NCBI RefSeq assembly: GCF_050624435.1
Contig: NC_134539.1
Span: forward strand, 141,766,025-141,830,024
DNA: 64,000 nt
Direction of reading: 5' to 3'
Source: Tenrec ecaudatus
Taxonomy: Eukaryota > Chordata > Mammalia > Afrosoricida > Tenrecidae
The notes beneath the pieces are model-generated. The model had not been told where the DNA came from. It ran no database searches and worked only from the letters and a program-made list of their open reading frames with translations. Of the stretch, positions 24,006 to 36,508 are shown piece by piece. The translations under genes were made by a program, and so were the position numbers. Position 1 is the stretch's first letter. Every line of letters starts with the position of its first letter.

Positions 24006-26443
24006 TTTTTTTAATCATTTTATTAGGGGCTCATACAACTCTTATCACAATCCATACATACATCAATTGTGTAAAGCACATTTGTACATTCATTACCCTC
24101 ATCATTCTCAAAACATTTGCTCTCCACTTAAGCCCCTGGCATCATGTCCTCATTTTCCCTTCCCTCCACACTCCCCCCTTCCTCATGGACCCTTGATAAT
24201 TTATAAATTATTATTTTGTCATATCTTGCTCTGTCCCATGTCTCCCTTCACCCACTTTTCTGTTGTCTGTCCCCCAGGGTGGAGGTCACATGTAGATCCT
24301 TGAAATCAGTTCCCCCTTTCCGACCCGCCCTCCTTAGGCCCTCCCAGTATCGCCACTCAACACCACTGGTCCTGAGGGGATCACCCACCCTGGATTCCCT
24401 GTGTTTACAGTTCCCATCTGTACCAGTGTACATCCTCAAGTCTAGCCAGACTTGCAAGGCAGAATTTGGATCATGATAGGGAAGGGGGCAGGAAGCATTT
24501 AGGAACCAGAAGAAAGTTGTGTTTTTCATCGCTGCTACATCGCACCCTGACTGGCTCGTCTCCTCCCCGAGACCCTTCTGTAAGGTGATCTCCAGTGGCC
24601 TCCAAATGGGCTTTGGGTCTCCACTCCGCATTCCCCGCCCTCATTCACTATGGTAAGACTTTTTGTTCTGATGATACCTGATACCCGATCCCTTCGGCAC
24701 CTTATGATCACACAGGATGGTGTGCTTCTTCCATGTGGGCTTTGTTGCTTCTGAGCTAGATGGCCGCTTGTTTACCTTCAAGCCTTTAAGACCCCAGACG
24801 CTATATCTTTTCATATCCGGGCACCATCAGCTTTCTTTGCCACATTTTCTTATGCACCCATTTGTTTCAGCGGTTGTATCAGGGAGGTGAGCACACAATG
24901 ATATGATATTTTGTTCTTTGATGTCTAATACCTGATCCCTTCGGCACCTTGTGATCACACAGGCTGGTGTACTTCTTCCATGTGGGCTTTGTTGCTTCTG
25001 ACCTAGATCGCCACTTTTTTACCTTCAAGCCTTTCAGACCCCAGATGCTATGTCTTTTGATAGCCAGGCACCATCAGCTTTCTTGACCACATTTGCTTGT
25101 TCACCCTCTTTGTCTTCAGCGGTTGTGTTGGGAAAGTGAGCATCATAGAATGCCAATTTAATAGAAGAAAATATTCTTGCATTGAGGGAGTACATGAGTG
25201 GAGGCCCAATGTCCTTCTGCTATCTTAATACTAAACCTATAAATATATGCACATATCTATTTCCCAATCCTCATATATAAATATATTTTTATATGTACAT
25301 GTCTTTATCTAGACCTCTATAAATGCCCTTTGCTTCCCAGCTCTTTTCTCTATTTCCTTTGACTTCCCTCCTGTCCCACTATCATGCTCAGTCCCCACCA
25401 GGTTTCCAGCAATTCCTCTTGGTTACATTACCTTTGATCATACCCTACCAAGTCCCCCACACCCTCCTCACCACCGATTTGGATCACTTGTTATTTCCTT
25501 GTCCTGGGTTTATTAACACCACTACCTTTCCCCCCACTGCTCCTCCCCCATGGCCCCACGGAACTGTCGGTCCTGTTGTTTTCTCCTCCAATTGTTCATC
25601 CAGCCTATCTTTTAGGACAGACCTGCAGAGATAATAACATGCAAAAAACAAGACAAAGCAAAACCAAGCAACAATATACTACAAAACAAGAACAGACCAA
25701 TGACAAAACAAAACAAAACACATCAAGAAAGAAAAGCTTGTAGTTAGTTCAAGGATTTTTTGTTGGCCTTTAGGAGTGCTTTCCAGTCCAGTCTGTTGGG
25801 GCACCACGCCCTGGCCCCAAAGTCCACCTTCAGCATTCCCTGGGGACCTCACCACTCCATTCCCTTGCTGTTCTGTTATACCCCCTTAATGTTTTGCCTC
25901 AGTGTGGCGGAATCCAATCTGGTGCAATTCCCACACTTTGTCTCTGGTGTTGTCCCCTATAGGGCTATGGGTCAGAGAGGGACGTCATGTCTCATAGTGA
26001 GGCCGGTCATGTGGTCCTCTCTGTGGACTGCCTGCTCTAATTGAGATCATCATCCTCACGGTCTGGTGAGCCAGGATATGCTCCACTCTCTCCTCCTCCC
26101 CCTTCATCTGCTCCCATGTACTCCAATCAGCTATGTCCCTCTCCCGGAGCTGTGGATTCAGTGCTGTCCTTTGAAATAAATTCTTATGAGGGGAGGGGCA
26201 GGTGTCCACTTAGTAGTTGGGGTTAGGGCCAGCCCCCCAGACCTTTCCACTGGTTCCCTACTCCATGCCGGCATGTTGTATTCATATCTTGGAGCACTGG
26301 GTTGAAGTCTGGTCCCTCTTTCCCTGTGGAGATATAAACAATACCCTCCCCTTGGGTGGGTTAGTGCCCTGTGCCCCCGCTACCCTTTTCTTTTTTATTA
26401 TTATTTTTTTCCTTTCCCCACCTCCTTTTTTGTAGTCTACCAT
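24006..26443 (-). mobile_element. Complete retroposon A (2438 bp) with 15-bp TSD
   Basis: The perfect direct repeat GTCACAGAAAATCTT flanks it (23991-24005 and 26444-26458), and the host RTE continues on both sides. Read on the minus strand, it has a 5' end rich in A and G, then a CAC-rich GC segment, a T-rich (TTTTGTTTTG) stretch, two copies of a 240-bp module, and a 3' end AATAAAATGATT plus poly(A). The longest ORFs are about 130 codons and resemble no known protein. It is read as a non-autonomous element mobilised by L1-type machinery. It could alternatively be the tail of an unrecognised LINE, but the TSD fixes both ends. Confidence 0.85.
24661..25145 (-). repeat. Internal tandem duplication of retroposon A module
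   Basis: Units 24661-24908 and 24909-25145 both run from TTTTGTTCT.TGAT through CTTCCATGTGGGCTTTGTTG to the TCAGCGGTTGT.T.GG.A end. The copy at 53359 also has two units, while those at 17701, 36509 and 38749 have one. Confidence 0.8.
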
Positions 26444-26458
26444 GTCACAGAAAATCTT

Positions 26459-27140
26459 ACAAATAATAGTAGAATCTTGACTGATAGAGTGCCAGAATAT
26501 GAGTACCTCAGATTGGAAGACATTAAAAATGCAATTAGGAAAGAGATGCCTCCTCAGAATAGAGTCCATCTTAATGACCTGGACAGAGTAAAGCCTTCTG
26601 GACCTCCATTTCCTAATGAAACATGATTCAAAATGAAAGGAAGCAACTGCAAACAGCTAATAATGGCAAGAACATGAAATATACAAAGTATGAGTCCAGG
26701 AAATTGGAAGTCATCAAAAATGAAAAGGAATGAATAAAGATTAATATCATAGGCATTAGTGAGCTGAAGAGGAATTGTATTGAACATTTGAATTGTGTAG
26801 TCATATGACTTGCTATGCCAGGAATAACAATTGAAGAGGCATGGCATCATATTCACCATCAAAAAGAACACTGCAAGACCTGTACTGAAGTACAGTGCTA
26901 TCAGAGATCATATCCATATTCCTACAAGGAAAACCAGATAATAAGACTATGGTTGCTATTTATGTACCAATAACTAAAGCCAAAGATGATGAAATATAAT
27001 AATTCTTCCAACTACTAATCTAAAATTGATCAGACATGCAACCAAGATCTATTGATAATTACTGGCAATTGGTATGAAAAGATGAAAGGATCAATACTTG
27101 TAAAATGTGGCCTTAATGATACAAACAAACCTAGTGATCA
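26459..27140 (+). mobile_element. RTE LINE fragment, right of retroposon A
   Basis: It reads LNDLDRVKPSGPPFPNET and a broken endonuclease start (MARTXNIQSMSPGNWK), matching 3330-3560. Confidence 0.7.
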
Positions 27141-27149
27141 CATGTTGTA

Positions 27150-28410
27150 AGACCAATAACTTCTTCATTGCATATACCTTTTTTCCTTTTTTTTGTTTTT
27201 CATTACTTTTCTCCTTTTCCCCTCACTGCTTTTGCTTATTGTATTTTTCTTTTCTCTTGTTTTTATTTTTTTACATTTTCCTTTATATCTTTCATTATAG
27301 GTATTAAATTCTTTTTCTTGTGGTTGTTTATCTGTTTTAGCACACCATTTTTATTGATTGTTTGTTTTAATTTTTATCACCTTTTTTTTCCTTGCCCATC
27401 CCAACAGGAGACATAAACTGTGCCCACATGTCCTAACCAGATCTGTACCTTTTGTAGTCCTACCTGCAGGTGAGGGCCACTTCCTGCTCCCATACCACCT
27501 GATCATCAATAGACACCAGCCAACCCCACCTTCAATTATACCCTGAACAGTGAACAGAACACTACACACACACAGTCAGTATTATACCAACCAAGAGACA
27601 GGTGGTGAGTGTGTAAGAACACACCAACATTCAATTATTGATTAAACATAAATACAACAACATCATGTCTCAGACACAACAGACAATTGGAGTTCACATA
27701 AATAACAGAGAGTGGTTCAAATAAGTATCCACCATACAAAGTCAGAAGACCTTTCTGAGGAATAATTGGTATTATATGTCAACTAAGTCCACATGGAAGA
27801 AGCACACCAACATCAATTAACCAAGGATTGTAAATCATATAATCCAAAACTAAAGAAGGGAATAGTATCAGTGTCTAAATTGTGAGGTTCTGGTTTGCAG
27901 AAAGCTATGGATGATGATGGAAGTCCAAGCTACATTTGTGAGATCTACTGGTAGTGAACTGGCTACCAAGCAGAGTGCATCACAGAGATACTATACGACA
28001 TCAAAATGATAAACCTGACGTGAATGGTTAAAACCTTGTCACTTAATCACCACTCTGATACATGTTGGGACAGATGTGGTTTTCAACACTTTCTGTGTTT
28101 GGTTTGGTTTTGCTTCATATTAGGGGTTATCTCTGATGTGCTTTGTGACTGAGGATAGCCCTCTTGAATTTTTCTTATATGTTTTTATGTTTATCAGTAC
28201 ATGAAACCCAGGATTGATGAACCTACACAGACAATAAGTAGAATAAGGGTCCCTAGGGGTACGGTGGGGATTAAAGGGGAACTGATATCAAGAAGTTCAA
28301 GAAGGAAGAGAATGCTTGAAACTGATTGCGGTAGCAATTGAACATACTGCTTGATGTGATTGAACTATGGCATGATTCCTTTAGAGGGAGAAAAGAATTT
28401 CAAAAGAATG
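27150..28410 (+). mobile_element. Retroposon B copy (+)
   Basis: It contains the family core CCACATGGAAGAAGCACACC then AACCAAGGATTGTAAATCAT and GGTTCTGGTTTGCAGAAAGC. The 3' end resembles TTGAACTATGGCATGATT. There is no ORF of note. Confidence 0.6.
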
Positions 28411-28855
28411 GTATTTAGACTTCTTGAAAAGATTAAAAGGAAGATAAAAAACTGCAAATGAAATAAAGAAAAAAATTTAAGGCTTTAGAAAACACTATAA
28501 GAACAAACTGACAAAATAAATTAAAAATCAGAAATCAAACAGAAATAACAAATAGAAACCCAAAGATGAGTTCTAATATTTCAGAAATATATGATATATA
28601 CAATAAAAAACAAGTTAGCAAAGAATGATGGAGGTGGGGAGTGGGAGAAATGGAAGAGTTAAAGATAACAGCAGTTAAGACGCAACCCTGCAATAATGAT
28701 GATCTATGAGTAATTGCATGGATATACATGCTTGCTAAGCAGGTTTTAGAAGTATAACCACATACTTATATAGATTTCATAGAAGCAATGTGTCCATGGG
28801 TATTTACCCTTGCTGCAATTATATCAGTGGATGTGGTGTGGCAAACGAGGGGCTG
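28411..28855. other. Intron, nothing recognised
   Basis: A-rich sequence with no repeat signature that I can name. Confidence 0.4.
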
Positions 28856-29258
28856 TGTTAGTCCGGGTAGACTAGAGAAACAAATCCAGGGAGAGTCATG
28901 TGTATATAAGAGAGAGTGTCATATAAAGGGTAACTGTACATTAAGAAAGCATCCCATCCCAGTCCAGTTCAAGCCCATAAGTCCGATATTAGTCCATATG
29001 TCCAATACTGATCTATAAAGTCCTCTTCAAACTCACAAAACACATGCAATGACGCTGGCTGCAGGACGATCACAGGCCAGTGGGTAGAAAGTCTTTGCAT
29101 CCAGTAGTGGTGTAAGCATCTCAGCACTGGCAGGGGTCTCCATGTGGCTTCTCCAGCACCCAGGGCTACATCAGGGTAGGTCCATATGGCTTCTCCTCAG
29201 GGATGTCTCACAGGAAGTCAGCCTTGTGTCTTGTCAGTAGAGTGAATCCAAGAGAGCA

Positions 29259-29295
<37 letters not shown>

Positions 29296-29463
29296 TGTCT
29301 CCCATCTCCAAGGAGGAAAATACTGGAGTTCCCAGAAATTCTCAGGAGAAGGCCATGCCCACACAGAGGCCTCATTGGCTATGATCTAATTGACAACTCG
29401 CTCCACCCTTCACTGTTAATCCTCTCAAGTCCCAAATTGACACCAGATTACGTAACTACCACA
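28856..29463 (+). repeat. LTR-like repeat (+)
   Basis: It starts TGTTAGTCCGGGTAGACTAG and ends GATTACGTAACTACCACA. It shares CAGGCCAGTGGGTAGAAAG with the 4342 copy and contains a (GA)n tract (29261-29292). Confidence 0.55.
29261..29292. repeat. (GA)n microsatellite in LTR-like repeat
   Basis: Sixteen GA units. Confidence 0.95.
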
Positions 29464-29869
29464 GGGGTAAAATTATGAAAACTTCTTGGACATACCAGGT
29501 ACCATGTCAAAATGAATTCCTGGGCCTAGGGGCTCAGGAACCTAGTCTTGGGGTACACCAAGGTCAATTGGCATAGCATAGTCCTTTAAGTCTACATTCT
29601 ATTTTGGTGAGTAACTTGTGTCAGTTTTCCAGAATGGGGAAGAGGGAGAAGACCATTCAGTTGCTGCCATAAAACATTGTATTAGGTCACTCCTAATCAT
29701 CAGACACTCCTACAAGAGTGATAAGTGAACCTCACTGGAAATTCAAGTCCAGATGCGGGGAGAGGGGCTTGTGTGTCTCATAGAAGTTAATTACATTTTT
29801 GTGGTGGGTACACCAGGTAGAGCAACTCTCATGGGGTGGTGGTGGGGAGGTGTGTGTGGATGCTGAACA

Positions 29870-30220
29870 ATTCTTCAAATAGAACCCAAGGGGAGAATAT
29901 GCCCAGTACTTGTTCCTAATTGGACACTTTTGACCTAGTTTATATCCAACCCTTGGGGACCCAGGACATGTGTAATAGATTACTGGGACTTTAGATTCTG
30001 TCCTTCCAAGGTGCACAACATCCTTCGCAGGTCACACTCAAAGGATTCTGTGTGGAAACCCCACTAAGTGACCTTTACCTCAGACTCACATGTAGCAGAT
30101 TAAAGACACGACATACCCCCTTGGACTTACGGAGGATATGCCCTAAAATAAAAAGAGGCAGATGACTGCTGTCACAAATTTATGGAATTGGTAGCCATTA
30201 GACTTTGGTTCAGAGCTCTT
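29870..30220. repeat. Dispersed repeat X, copy 1
   Basis: It shares CCTAGTTT.TAT.CAACCCTT, GGAAACCCCACTAAG and TGTAGCAGATTAAA in order with 48575-48905. The family is unknown. Confidence 0.55.
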
Positions 30221-30544
30221 GCTCTGAAAGTGCCCCGTGAATGGGCACAGGATTACCAAGTTTTTACTACTCTAATGCCTCCGTTGCTTTCTTATGACAT
30301 ATATTAGTGTGGTAGGTATAGTTCCACCTTTGTGAATGATTTTATTGAAAGGTTTGTCCTATCAATCTCCATTAAACAATTTAAATAGTATCCAATCATT
30401 TAAGAGTTTAATCTGCAGACATCAACTCACGTATTGCAGTCTGAAGCCAGACTATACTTGTATAATTTCCTGTTCTCAACAGTTTTCCAAATTCTATACC
30501 ATTGGCTAAATTAATGACATTATCGATAGAATTACATTATGCCC

Positions 30545-30745
30545 CAGGGAGATAAAATGATAGTTGATGCCAACTCACAGTGACCCGATAGAACTACCCC
30601 TGCCTAGAGTAGAACTGCCCCTGTGAGTTTCTGAGACTCTGATTCTTTCTGGGAGTAGAATGTCTCCTCTTTCTCCTGAAAAGTGGCTGGTAGTTTTGAA
30701 CACCTGACTGCCAAACACATAAACACTGTGCCACCAAGGAAGATG
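30545..30745 (-). mobile_element. AfroSINE (-)
   Basis: GATGCCAACTCACAGTGACCCGATAGAACTACCCCTG...CACTGTGCCACCAAGG. Confidence 0.8.
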
Positions 30746-30837
30746 ATTATGCCCCAGGAGTGTGATTTATAATGTTCTCTATCAAAAAATGATAATGATG
30801 TCTCTAAAATGAACCAGAGGCATATATAAATCATAGA

Positions 30838-31520
30838 TTTATGAAGGGATTGGGGGCTTGCACTTAATTTTAGCCCCAATCTAAGAACAATTAGATTGAT
30901 CTTGTGATTAGACTCTACTTAATACCCTCATGAAGAAATCACTCAAGATATGGGTAGTGAAGAAAGCCAGATGGTGCCTGGCTATCAGAAAGAAAAGTGT
31001 CTGAGGACTTAAAGGCTTATTTTAAAACAAGCAGACATCCACCATATAATTGGTATAAGCCGACCCAAATATCCGCCACAGCACCTATTTTTACCACAAA
31101 AACTGCATTAAAAATGTGCTGAAAAACTCAGCTTATACTCGAATGTATACAGTAAGTGAGCCATCAACTAAGTGCACATGAGAGAAGTACACCATCTTGT
31201 ATGAACCAAGGATTGTAAATAACTAAATCCAAATCTGAAGGCGGGAATGGTATCAGAGCTTAAATTGTGAACACACAGTTTGCAGAAGGCAGTGGATTAT
31301 GGTGGAAGCCCAAAATCCATTCGCAGCAGCCCCACATGAAGTAAGCCTCTGGCAAACAATGTGAAATGAAACTCAAACTCAGAAAGTAGACCATGCTTGC
31401 TGATGAAAAAAGATGGGTAGAACATTCTAGATTATGATTCTTGGTCATACTTCAGGTCTGAAATGGAACTTTTAACAGTGGCTCGATTTTCAGTCAAATA
31501 AAAGATGGATATATAAGGGG
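30838..31520 (+). mobile_element. Retroposon B copy (+), interrupted by a MITE
   Basis: AGATGGTGCCTGGCTATCAG, AACCAAGGATTGTAAATAAC and CAGTTTGCAGAAGGC match the copies at 27150 and 63495. A palindromic MITE sits at 31044-31153. Confidence 0.65.
31044..31153. mobile_element. Palindromic MITE nested in retroposon B
   Basis: TATAAGCCGACCC...CAGCTTATACTCGAATGTATACAGTA has partly complementary ends. A diverged copy lies at 8738-8840. A TA target like that of Tc1/mariner elements is possible. The family is not identified. Confidence 0.5.
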
Positions 31521-31528
31521 TGGGAGTG

Positions 31529-31971
31529 GGTGGCAGTTACATAATCTACTGTCAACTTGAGGAAGGGGTGGAGTCTAGCTTGTCAACCAGGTTGCAACTT
31601 GATGACCTCATTTGGAAGCACATTCCTGTTGACAAGCCCCATAGAGCTACACTGATGGAACCAGAGCCCTGGAGGTGGAAGGGCCATATGGTAACGCACA
31701 CCAGTGCTGAGATGCTTCTACCACCACTGGATCCACAAAACTTCCCACCACTGGCCTGTGATCTTCCTGCATTTGGCATCATTGTGTGTGTTGCATGAGT
31801 CTGAAGAGGAATTTATAAACTGCTATCAGATATATGGGCTAATATTGGACTTATGGACTTGATCTAGACTGGGATATTTTCTCAATATGCAATTGTTCTT
31901 TTATGTAAAGCTCTTTCTTATACACATATGAGTGTCTGTGAATTTGTTTCTCTAGTCCACCCGTACTAACA
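31529..31971 (-). repeat. LTR-like repeat (-)
   Basis: Reverse complement of the same family: GGCAGTTACATAATCTACTG at the left and TTTCTCTAGTCCACCCGTACTAACA at the right. Confidence 0.55.
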
Positions 31972-32334
31972 CGGGAATACAAACGTTATTTAAGTGTGCA
32001 CACCTTAAAATATTGACCCTCTTGGATCAAGGAAAAGTCTGGGAAGACTAGGAAGGAAAGAGGAATGGAGACAGGAAACCCAACGAAGGTTGAGATAGGT
32101 AATGTTTCCTTGTGGGAATTGTAGTGAATGAGATGAAACAAAATATGAATGAATCATTTCATGTAAAACTGATTATTTCATCTATAAACCTTCATGCAAT
32201 TCACAATACAAAGATTTTTTTTAAGTTCTTTAAAAGAGTGGAGACAGGCCTGAGGATTGTTAAATTGATAAAAGTTGATTTTTCTATATTATATTATATT
32301 ACAATAAATAGAAAGTAATTTAGAGGGTAAAAAA

Positions 32335-32430
32335 GTCTTCGGAGACAGTTGTCCTTTGTTCTCTGGATCACTATGTATCAGAATCAACGCAATGGCAATA
32401 GGTTTGTTTGGGGGTGTTTGTGGATTTAAT
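32335..32430 (+). mobile_element. AfroSINE tail fragment (+)
   Basis: GATCACTATGTATCAGAATCAACGCAATGGCAATAGG is the 3' half of the SINE. Confidence 0.6.
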
Positions 32431-32540
32431 TATGTGAAGATGATATCTTTGCTGCTAGTCATGGAACATGGGGATCAATAGAAACTTTCTCATTCCAGGG
32501 AGTCATTAAATATCCCTTACGTTCCTTTTTTTTTTTTTAG

Positions 32541-32645
32541 GTGGGAAGGTTGACGTCAGTAACCTGGAAAACATTCTGGAAAATATGGAAATCAATTTCC
32601 CAGATAAGAAATTAAAAGATTTTTCAGAAAACCTACCAACAGATA
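32541..32645 (+). CDS. EF-hand gene exon L4 (105 nt)
   Basis: A very long pyrimidine tract ends in TTTTTTAG before the exon, and the donor is GTGAGC. The product opens GGKVDVSNLENILENMEI and ends ENLPTD. It is even type. The last base is A instead of the usual G, so the split codon with S4 becomes Thr rather than Asp or Gly. Confidence 0.85.
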
Positions 32646-33289
32646 GTGAGCATCATAGATATTGGTTGACTTTTTATAGAAAGTTAGACTTAAAAGTTTA
32701 CGTATGAGAATTTCTGTAACTATATTTATTATAGTGTTAATGTAACTTTTTAAAAATATTACCTAATGTAACTTTTTAAGTAACATAGCCCTAAAAGAAG
32801 AACATAGTCTGATTTAGTGTATTTTCTTGGTCTCAGGCATGTTATAAACTTCTGTACAGAAAAGAGGTTACTAATTTCAGATTTCTTATGTCATTTAAAT
32901 ATCTTTAAGAGTTCCTGCTAACCAGCTAGATATTTCTCTGTGCTCTGTGATAAACTATAGTTCCATAGTCTTGGGCCAGATAGGGAGAAGATACCCGGTA
33001 GTCTTGACACTGCCTTTCCGAGTCTCTGTGCCACAGTATATGATGCATCTGGTCTTGAAAGCCTCTGTCACATCAGACAGAGATCTTGGACATGCTCTTC
33101 CAAAGTTCTCAGAGTCTCTTTCTTCTCTACTGCTGCTTCAAAGATGGCACGTTATAGCCAAAGTGGAGGGTAGAAATGAAAAATTACCAATCCCCTGTCT
33201 TAGTGTTACACACATCCTGTTTGTGTAGTGCCACTCAATCATTTAATGGGAGCTACAGAGACTTAGGTAGAAAGGTCATTTTAAGAAGT
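32646..33289. other. Intron after L4, nothing recognised
   Basis: The 93-codon ORF at 32947-33228 has no domain and no splice context. It is probably chance. Confidence 0.45.
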
Positions 33290-36115
33290 TTCACTGTACC
33301 ACAGAATTATACCAACTTCTTCAATTACAAAGTGATCAAGATGCATTTATAATTACTGGTGATTGGAATTCAAATGTTGGAAGGATCAGTAGTTGCAAAA
33401 TGTAATGTCGGTTATAGAAATGAAACCAGAGAACGTGATAGAATTTTGCCAGACAAACAACTTTTTCGATGTAATTAACTTTTTCAACAACATAAATAAA
33501 TGATAACTACACACATGAACATCAACAGACGGAAGAAACAGGAATCAAATTCACTACATCTGTGGGAAGCTCAGTATCATCGGCCAAAATAAGGCCAGGG
33601 GCTGACTGTGGAAAAGACCATCAACTGTGCGTCAGTAAGTTTCGGTTGATGCTGAAGAAAATTTTGAAAAGTTCCTAAGAGCCAAAATATATCCTTAAAT
33701 GTATCTCACTTGAAGCTAGAGACCTTCTCAACAGCATAAAACACTGATGAATAAAGACAAAACAAGTGGTGGAATAGCATCAATAACATACACGAGGAAA
33801 GCAAAAGGGCAGAAAATGAGAAAATACCAAGATGAATGTCAGAAGAGACTGAAATTTTCCTGAAAGTGGACTGCTAACCCAAATGGAGGAAATGATGAAA
33901 TAAAAGAATTGGACCAAAAAAATTCAAAAAGCAGTTGGAGAAGACAAACATCTGGAGTTAGCCGAAGAGGAAGAACACACTCTGCATGTATCAGGTTAAA
34001 CTACTGGGGGGAGGAGGAGAGCCTAAACTTACGATGTTGAAGGGTTCTATGGGCAAAATATTGAAAGATGGAGGAAGCATCAATATAAGATGGAAAGAAT
34101 ACACGGAGTCACTGTGCCAGCAAGGATCGATAAATATTCAACCATTTCAAGAGGTAGCATATGATAAGGGACCCATGGTACTGAAGGAATAAATCCAACC
34201 TGCATTGACAGCATTGGAAAAAACAAAGTTCCAGGAATTGACGGATTACCGATTGAAATGTTTTCACAAGCCAGTGCACCACTGGAAATGCTCATCGGTC
34301 TATACCTAGAAATTTTAAGACAGTTCTCTGAACAATCAACTGAAGGGATCTCTATTTGTGCCCATTCCAAATAAAGGTGACCCAACAGAATACAGTAAGT
34401 ATTGAACAATATCATTAATATCACATGCAAGTAATATTTTGCTAAGGATAATTCAAAAATGATTACTGTCGTATATACATGGAAGATGCCAAAAATTCAA
34501 GGCAGATTCAGAAGAAGACAGGGCTAGAGGAATCTCATTTCTGATGTCAGCTGGATCTTGGATGAAAACTAAGTATACCAATGAAATTCTAATGTTTTGT
34601 CGACTATGCAAAGCATTTGAATGTATGAATCATAATAAATTCTGGATAACATTGAGAATGAGAATTCCAGAGCACTTATTTGTGTTTATGGGGAATCTGT
34701 GCATAAGTTTGACCCAAGCCATGGTATTTTCAATTGCCCCATATGCATATGAAAGTTGTACATTGAATAAGGAAGACCCAAGACAAATCAATGCTTTTGA
34801 ATTATGGTGCTGACGAAGAATATTGAAAGTATCATGGACTGCCAAAAGAAGCAATGAATTTGTCTTGGAAGAAGTACAACCAGAATGTTCTTCAGAGGCA
34901 GAGATGATGAGACTTTGTCTCGCATACTTTGGATATGTCAGGAGAGATCAGTCCCTGGTGAGAAACTTCATGCTTGGTAAAGTAGAGGGGCAGCAAAAAA
35001 AATGGGGGTGGGGACTTTCAACCAGATGGACTGGCACAGTAGCTGCAACAATGGTAACTGTGAATGTGGTGCAGGACCAGGCAGTGCTAAGTTTTGTTGT
35101 TATGAACCAACTAATGGCACCTAATAGCAACATGCATACGCACATACATACACTCATAGACAGTCATTTAAACAGAGCAAGAGGACACTGAATGGTTTAA
35201 AACCAGGAAAGATATTCAAGACAGTTGTAGCCTTTCGTCATTCTTATTTGATCTGTAGACTGAGCAAATAATTCAAGGAACTGGGGCTATATGACATCAG
35301 GATTGGAGGAGAGCTCATTACTAATCTGAGACAGGCAGTTGGCACACCTTGTTTGTTGAAAACCAAGAGGACTTTGCTGATGAAGACTAAAGAAAACAGC
35401 CTGTGGTATAGATTACCACTCAGTGGGGAGAAAACAAAAACTTTCACAATGGGATTGACATGCAACATCGGGGTTAAAAGGGGAGGAAGTGGAAGTTGTC
35501 AAAGACAAGTCATTTTATTGGGATCCACAAGAGCACTCATGGAAGCAATATTAAATACATGGAATGGCAGATTGGTCAAACCTGCTACACAAGACTTCTT
35601 TAAAGTGTTAATGAGCAGAGTGTCATTTTGAGAACTAGTGTGTCCTTGACCCATGCCTAGGAATTTTCATTCGTCTCATATGCATGTGAAAGCTAGACAA
35701 AGAGTAAAGTATACTATAGGAGAATTAATACCTTTGAATTAGGGTGCTAGCAAAAAATATTGCAAGTATCCTAGACTTGCAGAAGAAGAAACAAATCTGT
35801 CTCAGAGGAGGTACCACGGCCAGAGTGCTCCTTCCAAGCTTGTGCTTTGGGCATGTTATCATGAAGAACCAGTGCCTGAAAAAGAACATCACGCTTCATA
35901 AAGTAAAGGATCAGAAAAAGAAAGTAGATTCTCCACAAGATGAATTGATGTCATGGCTGCCATGATGGGCTCAGACGTGGCAGTGGGTCTGAGGAGGGCA
36001 CAGGACCAGTTGCTGGTATTATTGTTCTGTTGTACACAGAATTGCCAAGTCAGAACTAGCACAACAGCACCAAATAACAAGGTCCTGGCTCTTAAAAAGG
36101 ACTCTCCAGTTGTAT
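33290..36115 (+). mobile_element. Degenerate RTE LINE, composite of two copies
   Basis: Endonuclease (TGDWNSNVG), linker, and RT fragments (RWKEYTESL, FVPIPNKGDPTEY, AFECMNHNKFW) lead to MGNLC at 34700. The text then jumps to the C-terminal part (YAYESCTLNKEDPRQINAFE, RRILKVSWTAKRSNEF) until about 35150. It then returns to the RT middle (TEWFKTRKD) and a second C-terminus to 36090. A truncated RTE inserted in another explains this order. Confidence 0.75.
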
Positions 36116-36508
36116 TCATTAATGAAAATTAACTGATGTGATCAAAATAGAACTCCTGTGTAAGATTTTATTTTTCTGTGTGTAGTAACATTCCCAACAG
36201 ACAAGATCAGGCAGACTGGAAATTACCTCAAAGGAAGAGAAACTTTTATAATAATGGATAGTATATCTTAAATTAAAAAAAGATTCCCATATGTGCAGAA
36301 TTTCTAGGATACTAAATCTGCTATTTTGAAAATTAAAAAGTATTTATGTGAGAGCTACTTCTGTCATTATGATATATTTAATCCCACTGGTGAATTTTTA
36401 AAGTGCTTAATACTGCTATTTGCAAAGTCTGAAGCTAGTTGTTAATTTAGGATGTCTGGATGAGATACAGTTAATAGACATATTCTTTCCATTTAAAAGC
36501 ATTCATAA

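Noticed and set aside
29261-29292. (GA)n as a GAGA-type regulatory site
   Set aside because: It is inside an LTR-like repeat, and a simple microsatellite explains it.
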